This document shows, piece after piece, positions 17,729 through 26,769 of a DNA stretch of 64,000 nucleotides. How positions within the stretch are numbered: the stretch's first letter is position 1; the number at the start of each line of letters is the position of its first letter. The stretch lies in the NCBI GenBank assembly GCA_035547425.1, contig DASZUU010000049.1, positions 124,001-188,000 on the forward strand, written 5' to 3'. Below the pieces are notes generated by a model. The model did not search any database, had not been told where the DNA came from, and was given only the letters and a program-made list of their open reading frames with translations. A program made the translations under genes and the position numbers. Origin of the DNA: Alloacidobacterium sp035547425. Its GTDB lineage: Bacteria > Acidobacteriota > Terriglobia > Terriglobales > Acidobacteriaceae.

Positions 17729-20700
17729 GTACCACCTCCAGAGTTAATCCCACGATGCTCAGCGGCAGCGGATCGTTCTGCCGCACAAAGACCTGACCGG
17801 AACTCTGCCACATCGGCACCGTTCTCATATCCACCTCTTCCGCGTCATCATCTTGCCCTTTCAGCGCCGGCGGCTGCCCGTAGTTTTCCGTCGTTCTCTG
17901 CTTCAACTCGATGAGGGTGTTCTCATCCGGCCCGATAAAGATGCCGCCCGAGCGCCACAGCTTCAGCCACACGCGATTGATGTTTTTCTGCATCCCCTGG
18001 CCGGCGCCATCGACCTGCAGAATCAAAGGCAGGGTCCGCAGATCGGACGTGTACGGCAAACCCACCTGGATCGTCTGCGCCGGATACTGCAGGCTGATCG
18101 CTCCGTTCGTCACCACCGCCTGCGGATACACGGCGCCGTCGCCGAGGATCGACACTGTTTTCCCTTCGAGCCAGGTCAGGCCGCTCAACTTCTTTCGCTT
18201 CCATCCCCAGTTCGCGCCGGCAAATGTTTGGCCTGCCAGCGGGTCCGGCGTAGGCAGCTGTATCGGCATGCTCTGCACGACAGTAGCCGAGACAAACTCC
18301 GACACCGTGACTTTCGCCATGACCATGTTCGGAGTGCCGTCATCGAGCGTGCCCGCCACATACGTGAAGGTAAGCACATCGCCCACGTCCGTCGCCGCAA
18401 AGGCATCGGCCGATGCGGTGACGACGTAGGGCTTCAGCGTCGTCGAACCATAGACAGCGCCCTCTGTCACAGTCAGCGTGACATCGCTGGTATTCACGCC
18501 GCTCCACGTTGTCCCGGCGTCTACGAAGAAAGCATCTGCCTGCGCCTCGAAAAGACGGCTGGCCATGCGCTCGACATAGCGCACCGTGTTTCCGTTGATG
18601 ACGCGGCGAACCACCGCATAAAGACGATCTTCCGAGCCTTCGCTCACGCACGCGACCGACTCAAACACGCCGTCGGTATCATGGCGGTGCCAGCTTCCGA
18701 TCTGCTCTTCCGGAATATAAGTCAGCCCCAGCAGGTTTCCATTCGAGGAGATAAACCAGAGGATCGGCCGCGGCGCCTTCATGTACGCCATGTCGAGGAT
18801 GGAGAGGTTGTCGAACAGGTGCGCAGCGCGCAGGCTGAGGTCGCCGGTGACATAGCTGTCCGATTGCCAGCTGTAGCCGATCTCCCGCACATGACCGCCG
18901 CGCGCCGCGCAGAAAACAGCGACGTTGTTGACCGCCTGCGGCTGGACGCTATTCGCCCCAATGTAGCTCTGCGGCAGCGCAGAGATCGTAGACGGCGTCA
19001 GAGCCTCGGAGTTCACTGCGCTTACGCGGATCTCCGCGCCGCTGGTCAGCATCAGCAGATTCGCCAACGGCAGCACGTGCAGCACTCTGTCGCTCTGCAG
19101 CTGCGAGACGCGAATCGCGATCCTGTCGGAATCTTCTGTGGGCAGAGCATAGCTGAAATCGCTCTCCGTGCCGACCTTTGTCATCCATACGTTCTGCGGC
19201 TGGTTGAGCGATCCTGCAAACACGCGGCGCTGCCCGAAGTAAGCCACCGCGCCCGGATAATTGCCTGCGCCCGTGAGCACGTCGTCATAGATCGGCGGTG
19301 TGATGCTCATGTCCGGCGCGATATTGTCGTCGCTGAACGTGAGGTCCGAGGTTTCGCCAATGTATCCGTAGAGCCCGTTGAGCTTCTTATAGACGTGATA
19401 TCTCGAGGCGCCGGGCACGGCACTCCATGTAATCACGTTGTAGGCGCCCTGCACGTTGAGGTTGTTGATGACATCGACCGCGGCCGACACCTGGCTCTCG
19501 CTCACCTGGTCAGCAGAGAGTGCCGTGACCACATAAGTGTCATCGATGTTGAATATCTTCGTGCCGTACTGGATCGTTGCGGGACCGTGCCAGCTGCTCC
19601 ACCCGGCGCTGCTGAGCACGACGCCGTTATAGTCCATCAGCTGCAGCTCGTTGAGGATGTCCTGCCCGTTATCATCTTTCGGGATCAAGTTCACCATATA
19701 GAAGCCGTCCAGCGGCGTATCGACACCGGCAATGACGGCCGTGAGGCCTTTGACATAAACGCCGTCGCCCAGCACGAGCGTATGGTTTGAGCTCGTGGTA
19801 ATGATGGCCGGGTTTCCCGTCGAAATGGAATAAATTCCCACCTTGAATCCCGGGCTATCGGTCACCGCGACCGTCGCCGGCGGCGTGATCTGCGGACCAA
19901 ATGCGATGGTCCGCAGCATCCATACCGTCGCGCTGGCGCGGCTCAGCTCCGCCGGCGCGTAGCTGGGATGCACGAGCGTCATCACATCGGCGCTCTGCAC
20001 ATAATGCACATCGAAGAGATCCGCCGCCGCGTAGGGCGAAGGGATTTCATAGGTCAGGTCAGCGGGCTCCGGGTACCACATCTCGGGCGTTGCCGAGGGA
20101 TCGTCTCCCGAACTGCCTTCCATGTAAGTCGTCCGGTAGTACACCGTGCCGTGGTAGGCGACAAGGTCGCCCGCCGCATACCAGCGATATCCGGTGATCG
20201 TCCCCGAGCCTGCCGCCGTCACATTGATTGCGGCGCCTGAGACCGGATCGAGGATGTGGAAGGTATTCGCATCGATCACCTGCACCTGGTACGCAATTGC
20301 CGCCGCAATGCCGGTTGGCAGCGATCCGCCGCTCGAGATGGAAAAGCCCACCGTATCTCCGGCCTCGAGGCCGTGATTCGCCCAAGTCACCACGCATGGG
20401 CTCGCCACAGACACAGTGACGGTGGCAGTGGGGATAAACGCGCGCTGGTTCGCGTCATACAGCAGCGTCGCGCCCTGCGTATGAAAGCGGATATAGCTAT
20501 CGCCCAGCTCGATCACCATGGTCTGCGTCGCGTTGTAGACGAAGGAAATCAGCCGCGCCGCGCCATTGTTCTTTGTCGCCTTCACAAAAGCGAAGCCGGG
20601 GCGGTTCTCCGCCGGTCCCTGCGGCGTCGCGATAAAGTTCCGCATTCTGGCGGCGCCGGTCTGGAATCTGCCGTCGTCGATACGGCCGAACATTTCCGGG

Positions 20701-20750
20701 CTGAGCTCGCCGCCGGCAAACGAGCGGGAATAGGTGCGCATCTTCGGCAT
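17718..20750 (-). CDS. Tail nozzle / tail tubular protein B (gp12-like)
   Basis: 1010 residues beginning MPKMRTYSRSFAGGELSPEM, with FQTGAARMRNFIATPQGPAENRPGF soon after. These are hallmark N-terminal motifs (F.GGE.SP, R.N....G...RRPG) of podoviral nozzle proteins. The rest is beta-rich with repeated Ig-like-looking segments. It would form the distal end of the short tail. Neighbours are the gp11-like gatekeeper upstream (1-bp overlap) and the gp14-like protein downstream. Confidence 0.87.
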   Translation of the reverse strand: MPKMRTYSRSFAGGELSPEMFGRIDDGRFQTGAARMRNFIATPQGPAENRPGFAFVKATKNNGAARLISFVYNATQTMVIELGDSYIRFHTQGATLLYDANQRAFIPTATVTVSVASPCVVTWANHGLEAGDTVGFSISSGGSLPTGIAAAIAYQVQVIDANTFHILDPVSGAAINVTAAGSGTITGYRWYAAGDLVAYHGTVYYRTTYMEGSSGDDPSATPEMWYPEPADLTYEIPSPYAAADLFDVHYVQSADVMTLVHPSYAPAELSRASATVWMLRTIAFGPQITPPATVAVTDSPGFKVGIYSISTGNPAIITTSSNHTLVLGDGVYVKGLTAVIAGVDTPLDGFYMVNLIPKDDNGQDILNELQLMDYNGVVLSSAGWSSWHGPATIQYGTKIFNIDDTYVVTALSADQVSESQVSAAVDVINNLNVQGAYNVITWSAVPGASRYHVYKKLNGLYGYIGETSDLTFSDDNIAPDMSITPPIYDDVLTGAGNYPGAVAYFGQRRVFAGSLNQPQNVWMTKVGTESDFSYALPTEDSDRIAIRVSQLQSDRVLHVLPLANLLMLTSGAEIRVSAVNSEALTPSTISALPQSYIGANSVQPQAVNNVAVFCAARGGHVREIGYSWQSDSYVTGDLSLRAAHLFDNLSILDMAYMKAPRPILWFISSNGNLLGLTYIPEEQIGSWHRHDTDGVFESVACVSEGSEDRLYAVVRRVINGNTVRYVERMASRLFEAQADAFFVDAGTTWSGVNTSDVTLTVTEGAVYGSTTLKPYVVTASADAFAATDVGDVLTFTYVAGTLDDGTPNMVMAKVTVSEFVSATVVQSMPIQLPTPDPLAGQTFAGANWGWKRKKLSGLTWLEGKTVSILGDGAVYPQAVVTNGAISLQYPAQTIQVGLPYTSDLRTLPLILQVDGAGQGMQKNINRVWLKLWRSGGIFIGPDENTLIELKQRTTENYGQPPALKGQDDDAEEVDMRTVPMWQSSGQVFVRQNDPLPLSIVGLTLEVVLGD

Positions 20751-21448
20751 CAGCGGCCCCTCATCCAGCTCACCGCCGGCTCGACCTGCGTTTTACGCTG
20801 ATTGGCATCGCTCTGCTGCGCCTGCGATCGGAAGAGATCGAGCATTTCGACACATCGCGTCGCCTCCTGCGCGCCGGCATCGCCTTTCAGCAGCGGCCCT
20901 GCAAGCATGGACGCGAGCAGCCAGCTCAGTGACACAACAAACAAAGGACTGAACTTCGTCGTATCCTCGACGATCGTCGTATAACGCATCACTGCGTCGC
21001 ATACATTCGTCAATACGATTTGCTTGCCATTCACATCAGCTTCGATCGTGAACGGCTGCGGCATATAGATTCCGGGCCCAGGCACGGGCACATAGCCTTG
21101 CGGATACGGTGGGTAATGTTCTTTGCCCGATGGACCGAACCACGCCTCATAGTCATCCGGCGCATCCTTCGGCAGAATGGCGAGCACATTCAGGACCGCG
21201 TTCGGCATCGCGTAGGTATACTTCCACGGCTGCGGACACGCATTCACCGGCGCCGCCAGCTGCGCCAGCGCGGCCCGCCGCGTAGCGAATCCCCACGCAT
21301 TCATTTCGAGGAGCGCATTGCGGGCAACGGGATAGAACTTCGAGCATAGCTGAGCCTGCACGGAAGCTTCCGGCGGGTTGATGCTCGCCACAGTGGCCGT
21401 GTCGCCCAGGTGGCTCAGAGCCAGATTGCAGATCGTGACCTCACTCAT
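20750..21448 (-). CDS. Tail tubular protein A / gatekeeper (gp11-like)
   Basis: 232 residues from ATG 21448 (MSEVTICNLALSHLGD), chosen because GAGGAGATGTC lies just upstream; the frame to 21484 has no comparable site. The N-terminal CNLALSHLGD and later FYPVARNALLEMNAWGFATRR and TKFSPLFVVSLSWLLASMLAGPLLKGD are the conserved pattern of T7 gp11-type adaptors that join portal and nozzle. It is the first gene after the internal terminator at 21461-21500 and so begins the tail transcription block. Confidence 0.87.
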   Translation of the reverse strand: MSEVTICNLALSHLGDTATVASINPPEASVQAQLCSKFYPVARNALLEMNAWGFATRRAALAQLAAPVNACPQPWKYTYAMPNAVLNVLAILPKDAPDDYEAWFGPSGKEHYPPYPQGYVPVPGPGIYMPQPFTIEADVNGKQIVLTNVCDAVMRYTTIVEDTTKFSPLFVVSLSWLLASMLAGPLLKGDAGAQEATRCVEMLDLFRSQAQQSDANQRKTQVEPAVSWMRGR

Positions 21449-21460
21449 GACATCTCCTCG

Positions 21461-21500
21461 CAAGAGAAAAGGGGTCGAGGGCAATAAAACCCTTGACCCC
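21461..21500 (-). terminator. Rho-independent terminator between head and tail blocks
   Basis: GGGGTCGAGGG (21471-21481) and CCCTTGACCCC (21490-21500) pair over 11 bp with one G-T and an 8-nt loop. On the minus strand the stem is followed by TTTTCTCTTG. It lies in the 73-bp gap between the small gene at 21522 and the tail adaptor, and would reduce tail transcripts relative to head transcripts. Confidence 0.65.
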
Positions 21501-21521
21501 TCGGTTTACAGGCTTTCGCCG

Positions 21522-21725
21522 CTACTCTTCTCCGCCCTCTTCTCCGCCCTCTTGAGACGGTTCAGATTGCGGCTGTGGTGGCTGCGGCGAGCTGCCTCGA
21601 GACGGCCTTGCCGCCGGCTGCTTCAGCGGCTGCAGATGCCGATTGGGAGGACCCTCATGGTCGAACTCCTCGCCGGCCTTGCGGAAACTACCTACAAAAC
21701 AATCGCGTAGTACCTTCACTCTCAC
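21522..21725 (-). CDS. Small phage protein of the head-tail junction (67 aa)
   Basis: The start is GTG 21725 with GAGGAGATCGC upstream. The first 30 residues (MRVKVLRDCFVGSFRKAGEEFDHEG) look like a small beta fold; the C-terminal half is Pro/Gln/Ser-rich and ends in SQEGGEEGGEE, encoded by a short DNA repeat (CTCTTCTCCGCC twice). No family was assigned. Small proteins of this MKV(K/R)VL..C..G.....G type occur beside capsid genes in many phages. Confidence 0.6.
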   Translation of the reverse strand: MRVKVLRDCFVGSFRKAGEEFDHEGPPNRHLQPLKQPAARPSRGSSPQPPQPQSEPSQEGGEEGGEE

Positions 21726-21790
21726 GATGCGATCTCCTCTCTACCGAAATACGGGTAGATATCGAGGCGTTCCGATATCTCCCGCTCTGC

Positions 21791-22231
21791 TTAAGCGACG
21801 CTGAAGCCCGAAGGCCGCGGCACGTTCCTCTGCAGGGTGTTCGAGATGAAGGCGTCGAACTTACCTGCAGTGAGCGCCGCGGTGGCAACGCGCCACGCAA
21901 TGCGCCAGTATTGACGCATGCCCGGAGGAGGCTGCACATCGAGCAGAACCTTGCCGGCGACGACACTTGCAACCGGGACCGCAGGTCCTGCGACCACGTC
22001 CGCATAGGTTACGCTGTCGGCCGAATCCTGCAGTACCGCCTGGACTGTAGCACCGCCACCGGATGTGGCAGTGGTTGTGCAGATGGCTTGCACCCAAAGG
22101 TTCTCACCTGTCTGACCTGCGTCTCCGAGCTGCGCATTGTCAGCCTCGTAAACATTCGTGCTGGCCGTGTCGCCCGTATTGGTCACTGCCTGCCCTTCGG
22201 AAAAAATCAACTGCGAATCAAGCATGCCCAT
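21791..22231 (-). CDS. Capsid cement protein, Bbp16-like
   Basis: 146 residues from ATG 22231 with AAGGAGAG upstream. The N-terminal MLDSQLIFSEGQAVTNTGDT and the following beta-rich body are the pattern of the Bordetella phage BPP-1 Bbp16 cement protein family, which clamps capsid trimers. It lies directly downstream of the major capsid gene, as in BPP-1. A hairpin with 7-bp arms (GATATCG/CGATATC, 21757-21778) lies just downstream, without a T run. Confidence 0.8.
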   Translation of the reverse strand: MGMLDSQLIFSEGQAVTNTGDTASTNVYEADNAQLGDAGQTGENLWVQAICTTTATSGGGATVQAVLQDSADSVTYADVVAGPAVPVASVVAGKVLLDVQPPPGMRQYWRIAWRVATAALTAGKFDAFISNTLQRNVPRPSGFSVA

Positions 22232-22294
22232 CTCAAACTCTCCTTCGATGGTTTGAACATTTCGTTATCAGGGAAACTCAGGGGAAACCAGGAC

Positions 22295-23332
22295 CTACGA
22301 GACCACAGCTTCGGTCGACAGTATCTGGTCCACAGTGAGCACCGGAGTGCCGAAGAACTTCAGCTGGCCGCCGCGGATGCCGGTGCCCTGGCCTGCAACA
22401 CTGCCCGGCTGCACGTTTCCGAACTGGTTGCCCGCCTGCTCCATCGTCAGACCGTAAACTGTCTTCTGTACCGCGCCGACAGACAGCATCTCTTTCACCG
22501 TGCGGTTCGCAAGGAAGGTCGCCGTACCCATGCCCATCGAGGGGATGCGGGCAAACGCCTTCATCATCAGGTAGGGCAGCCACGTTGCCGCGGTATTCGC
22601 CTGCGTGCCGGTCTGGCTTGTCAGGTCGCTCACATCGATGTTCGCGATGCGCACGGCATAACGCCAGTCCTTGACGTGCAAACCGAACTTCCACTGGTAC
22701 AGCTCCGCGTAGGCGCGGAAGCGGTTCTGCGTGGAATCGAATGCGTCGATGACGCCCAGGTCTTCCTGCACCAGGCCGGCTTTCGATCCCTTCGGATAGA
22801 TGCCCGTCACGGTGTTCTCACCCCACACCACCAACCATACCGATGTGTTGTCCGATCCGGCGCCGCCGGCGCTGATCACATTCTGACCGCTGGTTGCCGT
22901 GAGCGAGTTGTACCGCGGCGTCAAGCCAAGGATGCCATCCTTGTTCGACGACGTGTCGCCGTACATCACCTGCTGCGCGAACTCCTGGTTCATCGATTCG
23001 ATGAAGGCGAGCCCTTCAGACAGGCGAAATGCGGCGGCATTGCCGTTCAGGTCGGCGAGGTCTTTATCGATCTCGTTGCGGCCCTCGAGCATGGCGCACA
23101 CATCTTCGATCGTGTCGCGGCCGGACTTCGACGGCGCAACGCCTTTATAGAACCGGCGCAGCGTCACGGAAGGAAGGCCCGCGCGTACCACGCCTTTGTG
23201 GCCGGTAGGCAGGTTGCCTTCGATGAAGTTCATATACGGAATGATTTCGTTCGACTGGTTCAGCAGCTCGGCGACGACAGCCACCTTGCCCTGCGGGTCG
23301 AACGATTTCGCGATGTCAATTAAATTCGGCAC
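22295..23332 (-). CDS. Major capsid protein, BPP-1 (Bbp17) type
   Basis: 345 residues from GTG 23332, with AAAGGATAAGCG upstream. The sequence begins PNLIDIAKSFDPQGKVAVVAEL and contains NEIIPYMNFIEGNLPTGHK, AGLPSVTLRRFYKGV and the long central FAQQVMYGDTSSNKDGILGL block, as in BPP-1-like HK97-fold capsid proteins. It would form the icosahedral shell. It lies between the scaffold-like gene and the cement protein. Confidence 0.88.
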   Translation of the reverse strand: MPNLIDIAKSFDPQGKVAVVAELLNQSNEIIPYMNFIEGNLPTGHKGVVRAGLPSVTLRRFYKGVAPSKSGRDTIEDVCAMLEGRNEIDKDLADLNGNAAAFRLSEGLAFIESMNQEFAQQVMYGDTSSNKDGILGLTPRYNSLTATSGQNVISAGGAGSDNTSVWLVVWGENTVTGIYPKGSKAGLVQEDLGVIDAFDSTQNRFRAYAELYQWKFGLHVKDWRYAVRIANIDVSDLTSQTGTQANTAATWLPYLMMKAFARIPSMGMGTATFLANRTVKEMLSVGAVQKTVYGLTMEQAGNQFGNVQPGSVAGQGTGIRGGQLKFFGTPVLTVDQILSTEAVVS

Positions 23333-23338
23333 TTTCGC

Positions 23339-23992
23339 TTATCCTTTCTGCGTTTTGTCATAGAGAACATTCGCGGGATTCGGCTTGCCCGCGCCAGACG
23401 GGCTGCCTCCCACAAACTTGTCCTCGCTGATTGCCTTCCCGGCGCGATAGAAAAACCGGATCACTTCCGGATGATTTCCCAGGCCGGTTTCATCCAGCAG
23501 CGCGCGCAGTTCCGGCGTGCCGAAGCTTTCGACCGCCTTGCGAGCCACACCAAGGTTTTCCGCCAGCTTCTCGCCGCCGAACTCCTTGTCGGAACTCGAG
23601 GCCTCCAGCCATTCCTTGTGGATCGCCTTCACCTGATCAACCTGACGCGCCGTAATCGCGGGCGCCATCTTCTCGATCAGCTTCTGCGCCGCCTCCTGCG
23701 TCAGATCGGCATCTTTCGCCGCGCCGGTAAACGCGTCCAGGATTTCGGAGTCATACTCCACGCCTTCCGGAGCCGTGAAGGCGTACCTCTCAGGAGCTCC
23801 TTTGCGTGCTGCTTCTTCCGTTGTCTTGGCTGCGCTTGCCGGAGTCTCAGTGGTTGTCGCCGGCTGAGCCTCTGCAGTGGGCGTCTGCTGTGGAGTGCCC
23901 GTCCCATCGCCGGCCGTTGCCAGCAATGTCGCGGACGCGTCACCGGACGCATTGGCTTCAGTTGGATTGTTTGCCGTTGTCGTCTCGTTCAT
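23339..23992 (-). CDS. Capsid scaffolding-like protein
   Basis: 217 residues. A Thr/Ala/Pro-rich low-complexity N-terminus (about 1-60) is followed by ERYAFTAPEGVEYDSEILDAF and a helical acidic region (AAKDADLTQEAAQKLIEKM), then FGGEKLAENLGVARKAVESFG. The pattern and place, directly upstream of the capsid gene, match phage scaffolding proteins. No protease motif was seen. Confidence 0.72.
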   Translation of the reverse strand: MNETTTANNPTEANASGDASATLLATAGDGTGTPQQTPTAEAQPATTTETPASAAKTTEEAARKGAPERYAFTAPEGVEYDSEILDAFTGAAKDADLTQEAAQKLIEKMAPAITARQVDQVKAIHKEWLEASSSDKEFGGEKLAENLGVARKAVESFGTPELRALLDETGLGNHPEVIRFFYRAGKAISEDKFVGGSPSGAGKPNPANVLYDKTQKG

Positions 23993-24299
23993 CCTGTTGC
24001 TCCTTCACCATGACCGGATAGAGCTCCGGGCACAGCGTCATCACTTCGTGGAAGAGTTGATTGCCGAGGTTCCGATTGCCTTCGTTGAACGCCATCCGCA
24101 TGGCATTCGTGTCGAAAGACAGCCGGAACGGCCCAGACATTTCGAGCAGCCGCCACATGATGCGGCGGCCGCGGCGTGAACTCATCAGCCACTTGATATC
24201 CGCGATTTCCTTCTCACGCAGCAGACGCTTGCGAGCATCCAGCTCGCGCCTGTCTTCCTGCTGCTTCGAGATATCGGTCGGATCGTACTGGCTCACGGA
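23958..24299 (-). CDS. Bbp19-like phage protein
   Basis: 113 residues from GTG 24299 (MSQYDPTDISKQQEDRRELD). The block IKWLMSSRRGRRIMWRLLEMSG followed by SFDTNAMRMAFNEGNRNLGNQLF (both shortened) is typical of the Bbp19 family found in BPP-1-like phages; the function is unknown. The frame stays open to 24428, but that extension overlaps the zinc-ribbon gene in another frame and looks non-coding. The 17-bp motif TGTACGCGTAACTTTTC lies 19 bp upstream of the chosen start. Confidence 0.75.
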   Translation of the reverse strand, partial: SVSQYDPTDISKQQEDRRELDARKRLLREKEIADIKWLMSSRRGRRIMWRLLEMSGPFRLSFDTNAMRMAFNEGNRNLGNQLFHEVMTLCPELYPVMVKEQQDERDDNGKQSN

Positions 24300-24318
24300 A
24301 TCATTCTGTGGTCGAGCG

Positions 24319-24335
24319 GAAAAGTTACGCGTACA
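24319..24335 (-). promoter_or_regulatory. Late-gene motif, copy 2 (TGTACGCGTAACTTTTC)
   Basis: Identical over 17 bp to 28280-28296 and in the same orientation. It overlaps the last codons of the zinc-ribbon gene (24325-24756) and lies 19 bp upstream of the Bbp19-like start. The core TACGCGTA is palindromic. Confidence 0.55.
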
Positions 24336-24756
24336 GACGTTTTTCTTTCCGCCTGGCTTCGCGCTTGGCGCTTTTGGCAGGACGCTGATAGGGAGCTCCG
24401 CAGCGCCAGCAATGCCGCGCTCCCTCACGGCTGCACACCTGATCCGCCTGGCAACGCCAGCAGAGATGTATAGTCCTAGGCTTGTTCAAGGGACGCATCA
24501 TCTTTAAGAATCTTCTCTCAGATGCACGAAATATACTCCGCACATTCGTACTAGGTTGAGGCGCTTGATATGGCCTGTAGCGAAGAATGCGACCCAAACG
24601 CCTGCCGGTCGGATCGCATATCCATGTACCTCTCGCGTCTTTCTCGATGTAGCCGATCTTGCCTGGCACCTGATCGCCATAAATCGGCTGACGCTGGCGC
24701 GTGATAGATCGGAGCGAGCTAAACCCTATATACCTAGCTGGCAACCGATCCACCAT
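24325..24756 (-). CDS. Zinc-ribbon protein in the head operon
   Basis: 143 residues if translated from ATG 24756, which overlaps the upstream staple gene by 23 bp. The C-terminal third has two Cys pairs, HLCWRCQADQVC and HCWRCGAPYQRP, a probable zinc ribbon, and ends in a basic tail (KSAKREARRKEKRLYA). A shorter product of 60 residues could start at ATG 24504. The central part (IGYIEKDARGTWICDPTGRR) also reads like protein, so I favour the long form. The codon usage is somewhat more AT-rich than in its neighbours. Confidence 0.55.
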   Translation of the reverse strand: MVDRLPARYIGFSSLRSITRQRQPIYGDQVPGKIGYIEKDARGTWICDPTGRRLGRILRYRPYQAPQPSTNVRSIFRASERRFLKMMRPLNKPRTIHLCWRCQADQVCSREGARHCWRCGAPYQRPAKSAKREARRKEKRLYA

Positions 24757-25072
24757 ACAGCGTGGCCTGCGCGCGGCCCATCATGTCTTTCTCGGTGCCG
24801 CTTACTTCCATATCGGTAATCTGCAGGTCCATGCAGGACTTCGATCCTTCGTTCTCTGTCTGCCGTTGCGAGACCGAAGTAACATTCGCCTTCGCGACGA
24901 TCATCACTTCCGTCCCCACCGTCGGCAGCTTGTCGATCCCCAGCTTCTCGAGCGATTCCTCGTTGAGGGTAATCATCAAGCCCCACGGATATTTCGGCAT
25001 GTCGCCGGCGACAGGCTCGACCATCGCTTTCGCCTCTTGCGGCGTGTTCTCCATATTGATCAGTGTTGCCAT
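24734..25072 (-). CDS. Capsid staple-like protein
   Basis: 112 residues; the start overlaps the portal stop by one base. The pattern MATLINMENTPQEAKAMVEP, then YPWGLMITLNEESLEKLGID and TEVMIVAKANVTSVSQ, matches the small beta-rich capsid staple or stabilising proteins encoded next to the portal in BPP-1-like phages. The call is from sequence pattern and position. Confidence 0.72.
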   Translation of the reverse strand: MATLINMENTPQEAKAMVEPVAGDMPKYPWGLMITLNEESLEKLGIDKLPTVGTEVMIVAKANVTSVSQRQTENEGSKSCMDLQITDMEVSGTEKDMMGRAQATLYGGSVAS

Positions 25073-26766
25073 TACTGCACCTCCGTTGCGGGCGACTGAT
25101 ACCCGCTGAACATGTTCATGACGTCCTGCGCAGCATTGGGCTGGCCGCCGGTGGGCGTCTGTCCAAGGTTGCGCGCCGTTTCGCTCACCTGCTGCGCCGC
25201 GGCCGCCTTCTGCTGCGCCGCCTGCGCCTGCGCCCGTGCCTGGCGCACCATCGCCACCTGGTCGCTCGCCACGATCAGCTGCGGATCGACGCCCAGCATG
25301 TCACTGTAAGCGTCTGCCCACGCATCGGAGTCGAACTTGTCCAGCACATCCGGCTTCATCTGCGCCACCGTGCCCAGGCTGCCGACGAAGCGATCGACGC
25401 TGTTCGTGCCGATCGCACGTTGCGCCTGCGCGAGCATCGAGATGAATTCGACGTTGAGGTCCTGCCCCTGCAGCTCCTGTGGCGCCGGCGGAATCGCTCC
25501 CAGCTCCACCATATGCGTGAACGTCGATTCCACCAGCGGATACAGCAGCTCGTTGTTCAGTCGCTCGATCACCGGACCCAGCATCAGCATCTTCTCTTCA
25601 TGACGCTCGGCGACTTCCGTCGCCGTCATCTGCGGATTCGTCGAATTCGCAAGCATCAGGAAGATGTCAGAGAAGAAGCTCTGCCGGATGCGCTCACGCA
25701 CATCCTGAATGTCCTCAAGGAGGTATTGCAGGTTCAGATTCACATCGAAGGCCGTTTCAATCTTGGCGCTGCCGCCTGCGGCCACAAACGTAATACCACC
25801 GGGCAGCCGCTCCACATCGCGATTCTTCAGCGTGTCCGGCACCTGCAGCGGAGGATTCGTCTGGTAGTCGATGCCCTGCGCCTTGCGCAGCTGCTCATGC
25901 TGCAGCTGCTTGATGTCGCCGAGCGCTTCCATGCCCGGCGAGTTGCCGTACATGTCACCGCCGGAAACATCCCAGCGCGGCACAACGGCAGGGAAGCGAC
26001 GGAACCCGGACTCGCGCAGAACCTTGTCTGTATCGCCGCTCAGCTCGAAATAGTAGCTCGCCCAGGGCATATTCTTCGCGTCACGCATCGACGGATCGCG
26101 ATCCACGCGCGGCTCGATCGCATGCACAATCGGAACCCACGCGGCCAGCTGCCCGGAGTTGTACATCGTTTGTACTGTGCTCGAGCAATTCTTAATGCCG
26201 AACTCCGCGACGATCTCGCTCACCGGCTTCTCAAACTCGCGATAGAGCGTACATACGCGCCCCTGCCAGTCCGTCGCAATCGCATATTCGCCGGCAGTCA
26301 GGGGATACTGATGGATCACCGTATCGAAGTCCGGCAGCACAATCGAAGCGCCCGTGCCGAAGGCTCCCATCTCTTTGTAGAGCGAGTGCAGCACGCGATA
26401 CGTATTCGACTGCTGGAAGACTGCCTGCATCCGCTGCGACACATCGTTGAGCCAGAGCTTCACGGGCTGCGCTGCATTCAGCTCGGTATCATGCGTGCCC
26501 AAGCGGAACCACGGCCGCGCCGGACTGGTAGCTCCTGCCATCAAACCGGCGGCAAGCGTGTTCAGAGCGCGAATCCCGGTGTTATCGTAAATCTGATTGT
26601 TGCGCCGGATGCCCTTGTCGCGGTCCTGGCGAAAATATCTGCCGCCCCACGGGAAGATGTACGTGGAGATCTCCTGCCAGTGTGCCCACCAGCTCGCGCG
26701 CTCGGTCTTCATTTGACCCCAGCGCATCAGCAGCTTCTGCCGTGTATCGGTAAAGTTATCCGGCAT
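25072..26766 (-). CDS. Portal protein (podoviral head-to-tail connector)
   Basis: 564 residues. The N-terminal WWAHWQEISTYIFP and RNNQIYDNTGIRALNTLAAGLMAGATSPARPWFRL (shown in part) are diagnostic of T7/BPP-1-type portals, as is the central GAFGTGASIVLPDFD. The C-terminus is Gln/Ala-rich coiled coil (RQARAQAQAAQQKAAAAQQ). Twelve copies would form the DNA channel at one capsid vertex. It lies between the small Gly/Ala-rich gene and the staple gene. Confidence 0.9.
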   Translation of the reverse strand: MPDNFTDTRQKLLMRWGQMKTERASWWAHWQEISTYIFPWGGRYFRQDRDKGIRRNNQIYDNTGIRALNTLAAGLMAGATSPARPWFRLGTHDTELNAAQPVKLWLNDVSQRMQAVFQQSNTYRVLHSLYKEMGAFGTGASIVLPDFDTVIHQYPLTAGEYAIATDWQGRVCTLYREFEKPVSEIVAEFGIKNCSSTVQTMYNSGQLAAWVPIVHAIEPRVDRDPSMRDAKNMPWASYYFELSGDTDKVLRESGFRRFPAVVPRWDVSGGDMYGNSPGMEALGDIKQLQHEQLRKAQGIDYQTNPPLQVPDTLKNRDVERLPGGITFVAAGGSAKIETAFDVNLNLQYLLEDIQDVRERIRQSFFSDIFLMLANSTNPQMTATEVAERHEEKMLMLGPVIERLNNELLYPLVESTFTHMVELGAIPPAPQELQGQDLNVEFISMLAQAQRAIGTNSVDRFVGSLGTVAQMKPDVLDKFDSDAWADAYSDMLGVDPQLIVASDQVAMVRQARAQAQAAQQKAAAAQQVSETARNLGQTPTGGQPNAAQDVMNMFSGYQSPATEVQ

Positions 26767-26769
26767 CGA

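Noticed and set aside
17853..19790. Long rightward open frame of 645 codons
   Set aside because: It is antisense to the tail nozzle gene; the leftward protein shows clear motifs, and the rightward product is Arg/His-rich low-information sequence typical of a GC-rich shadow frame.
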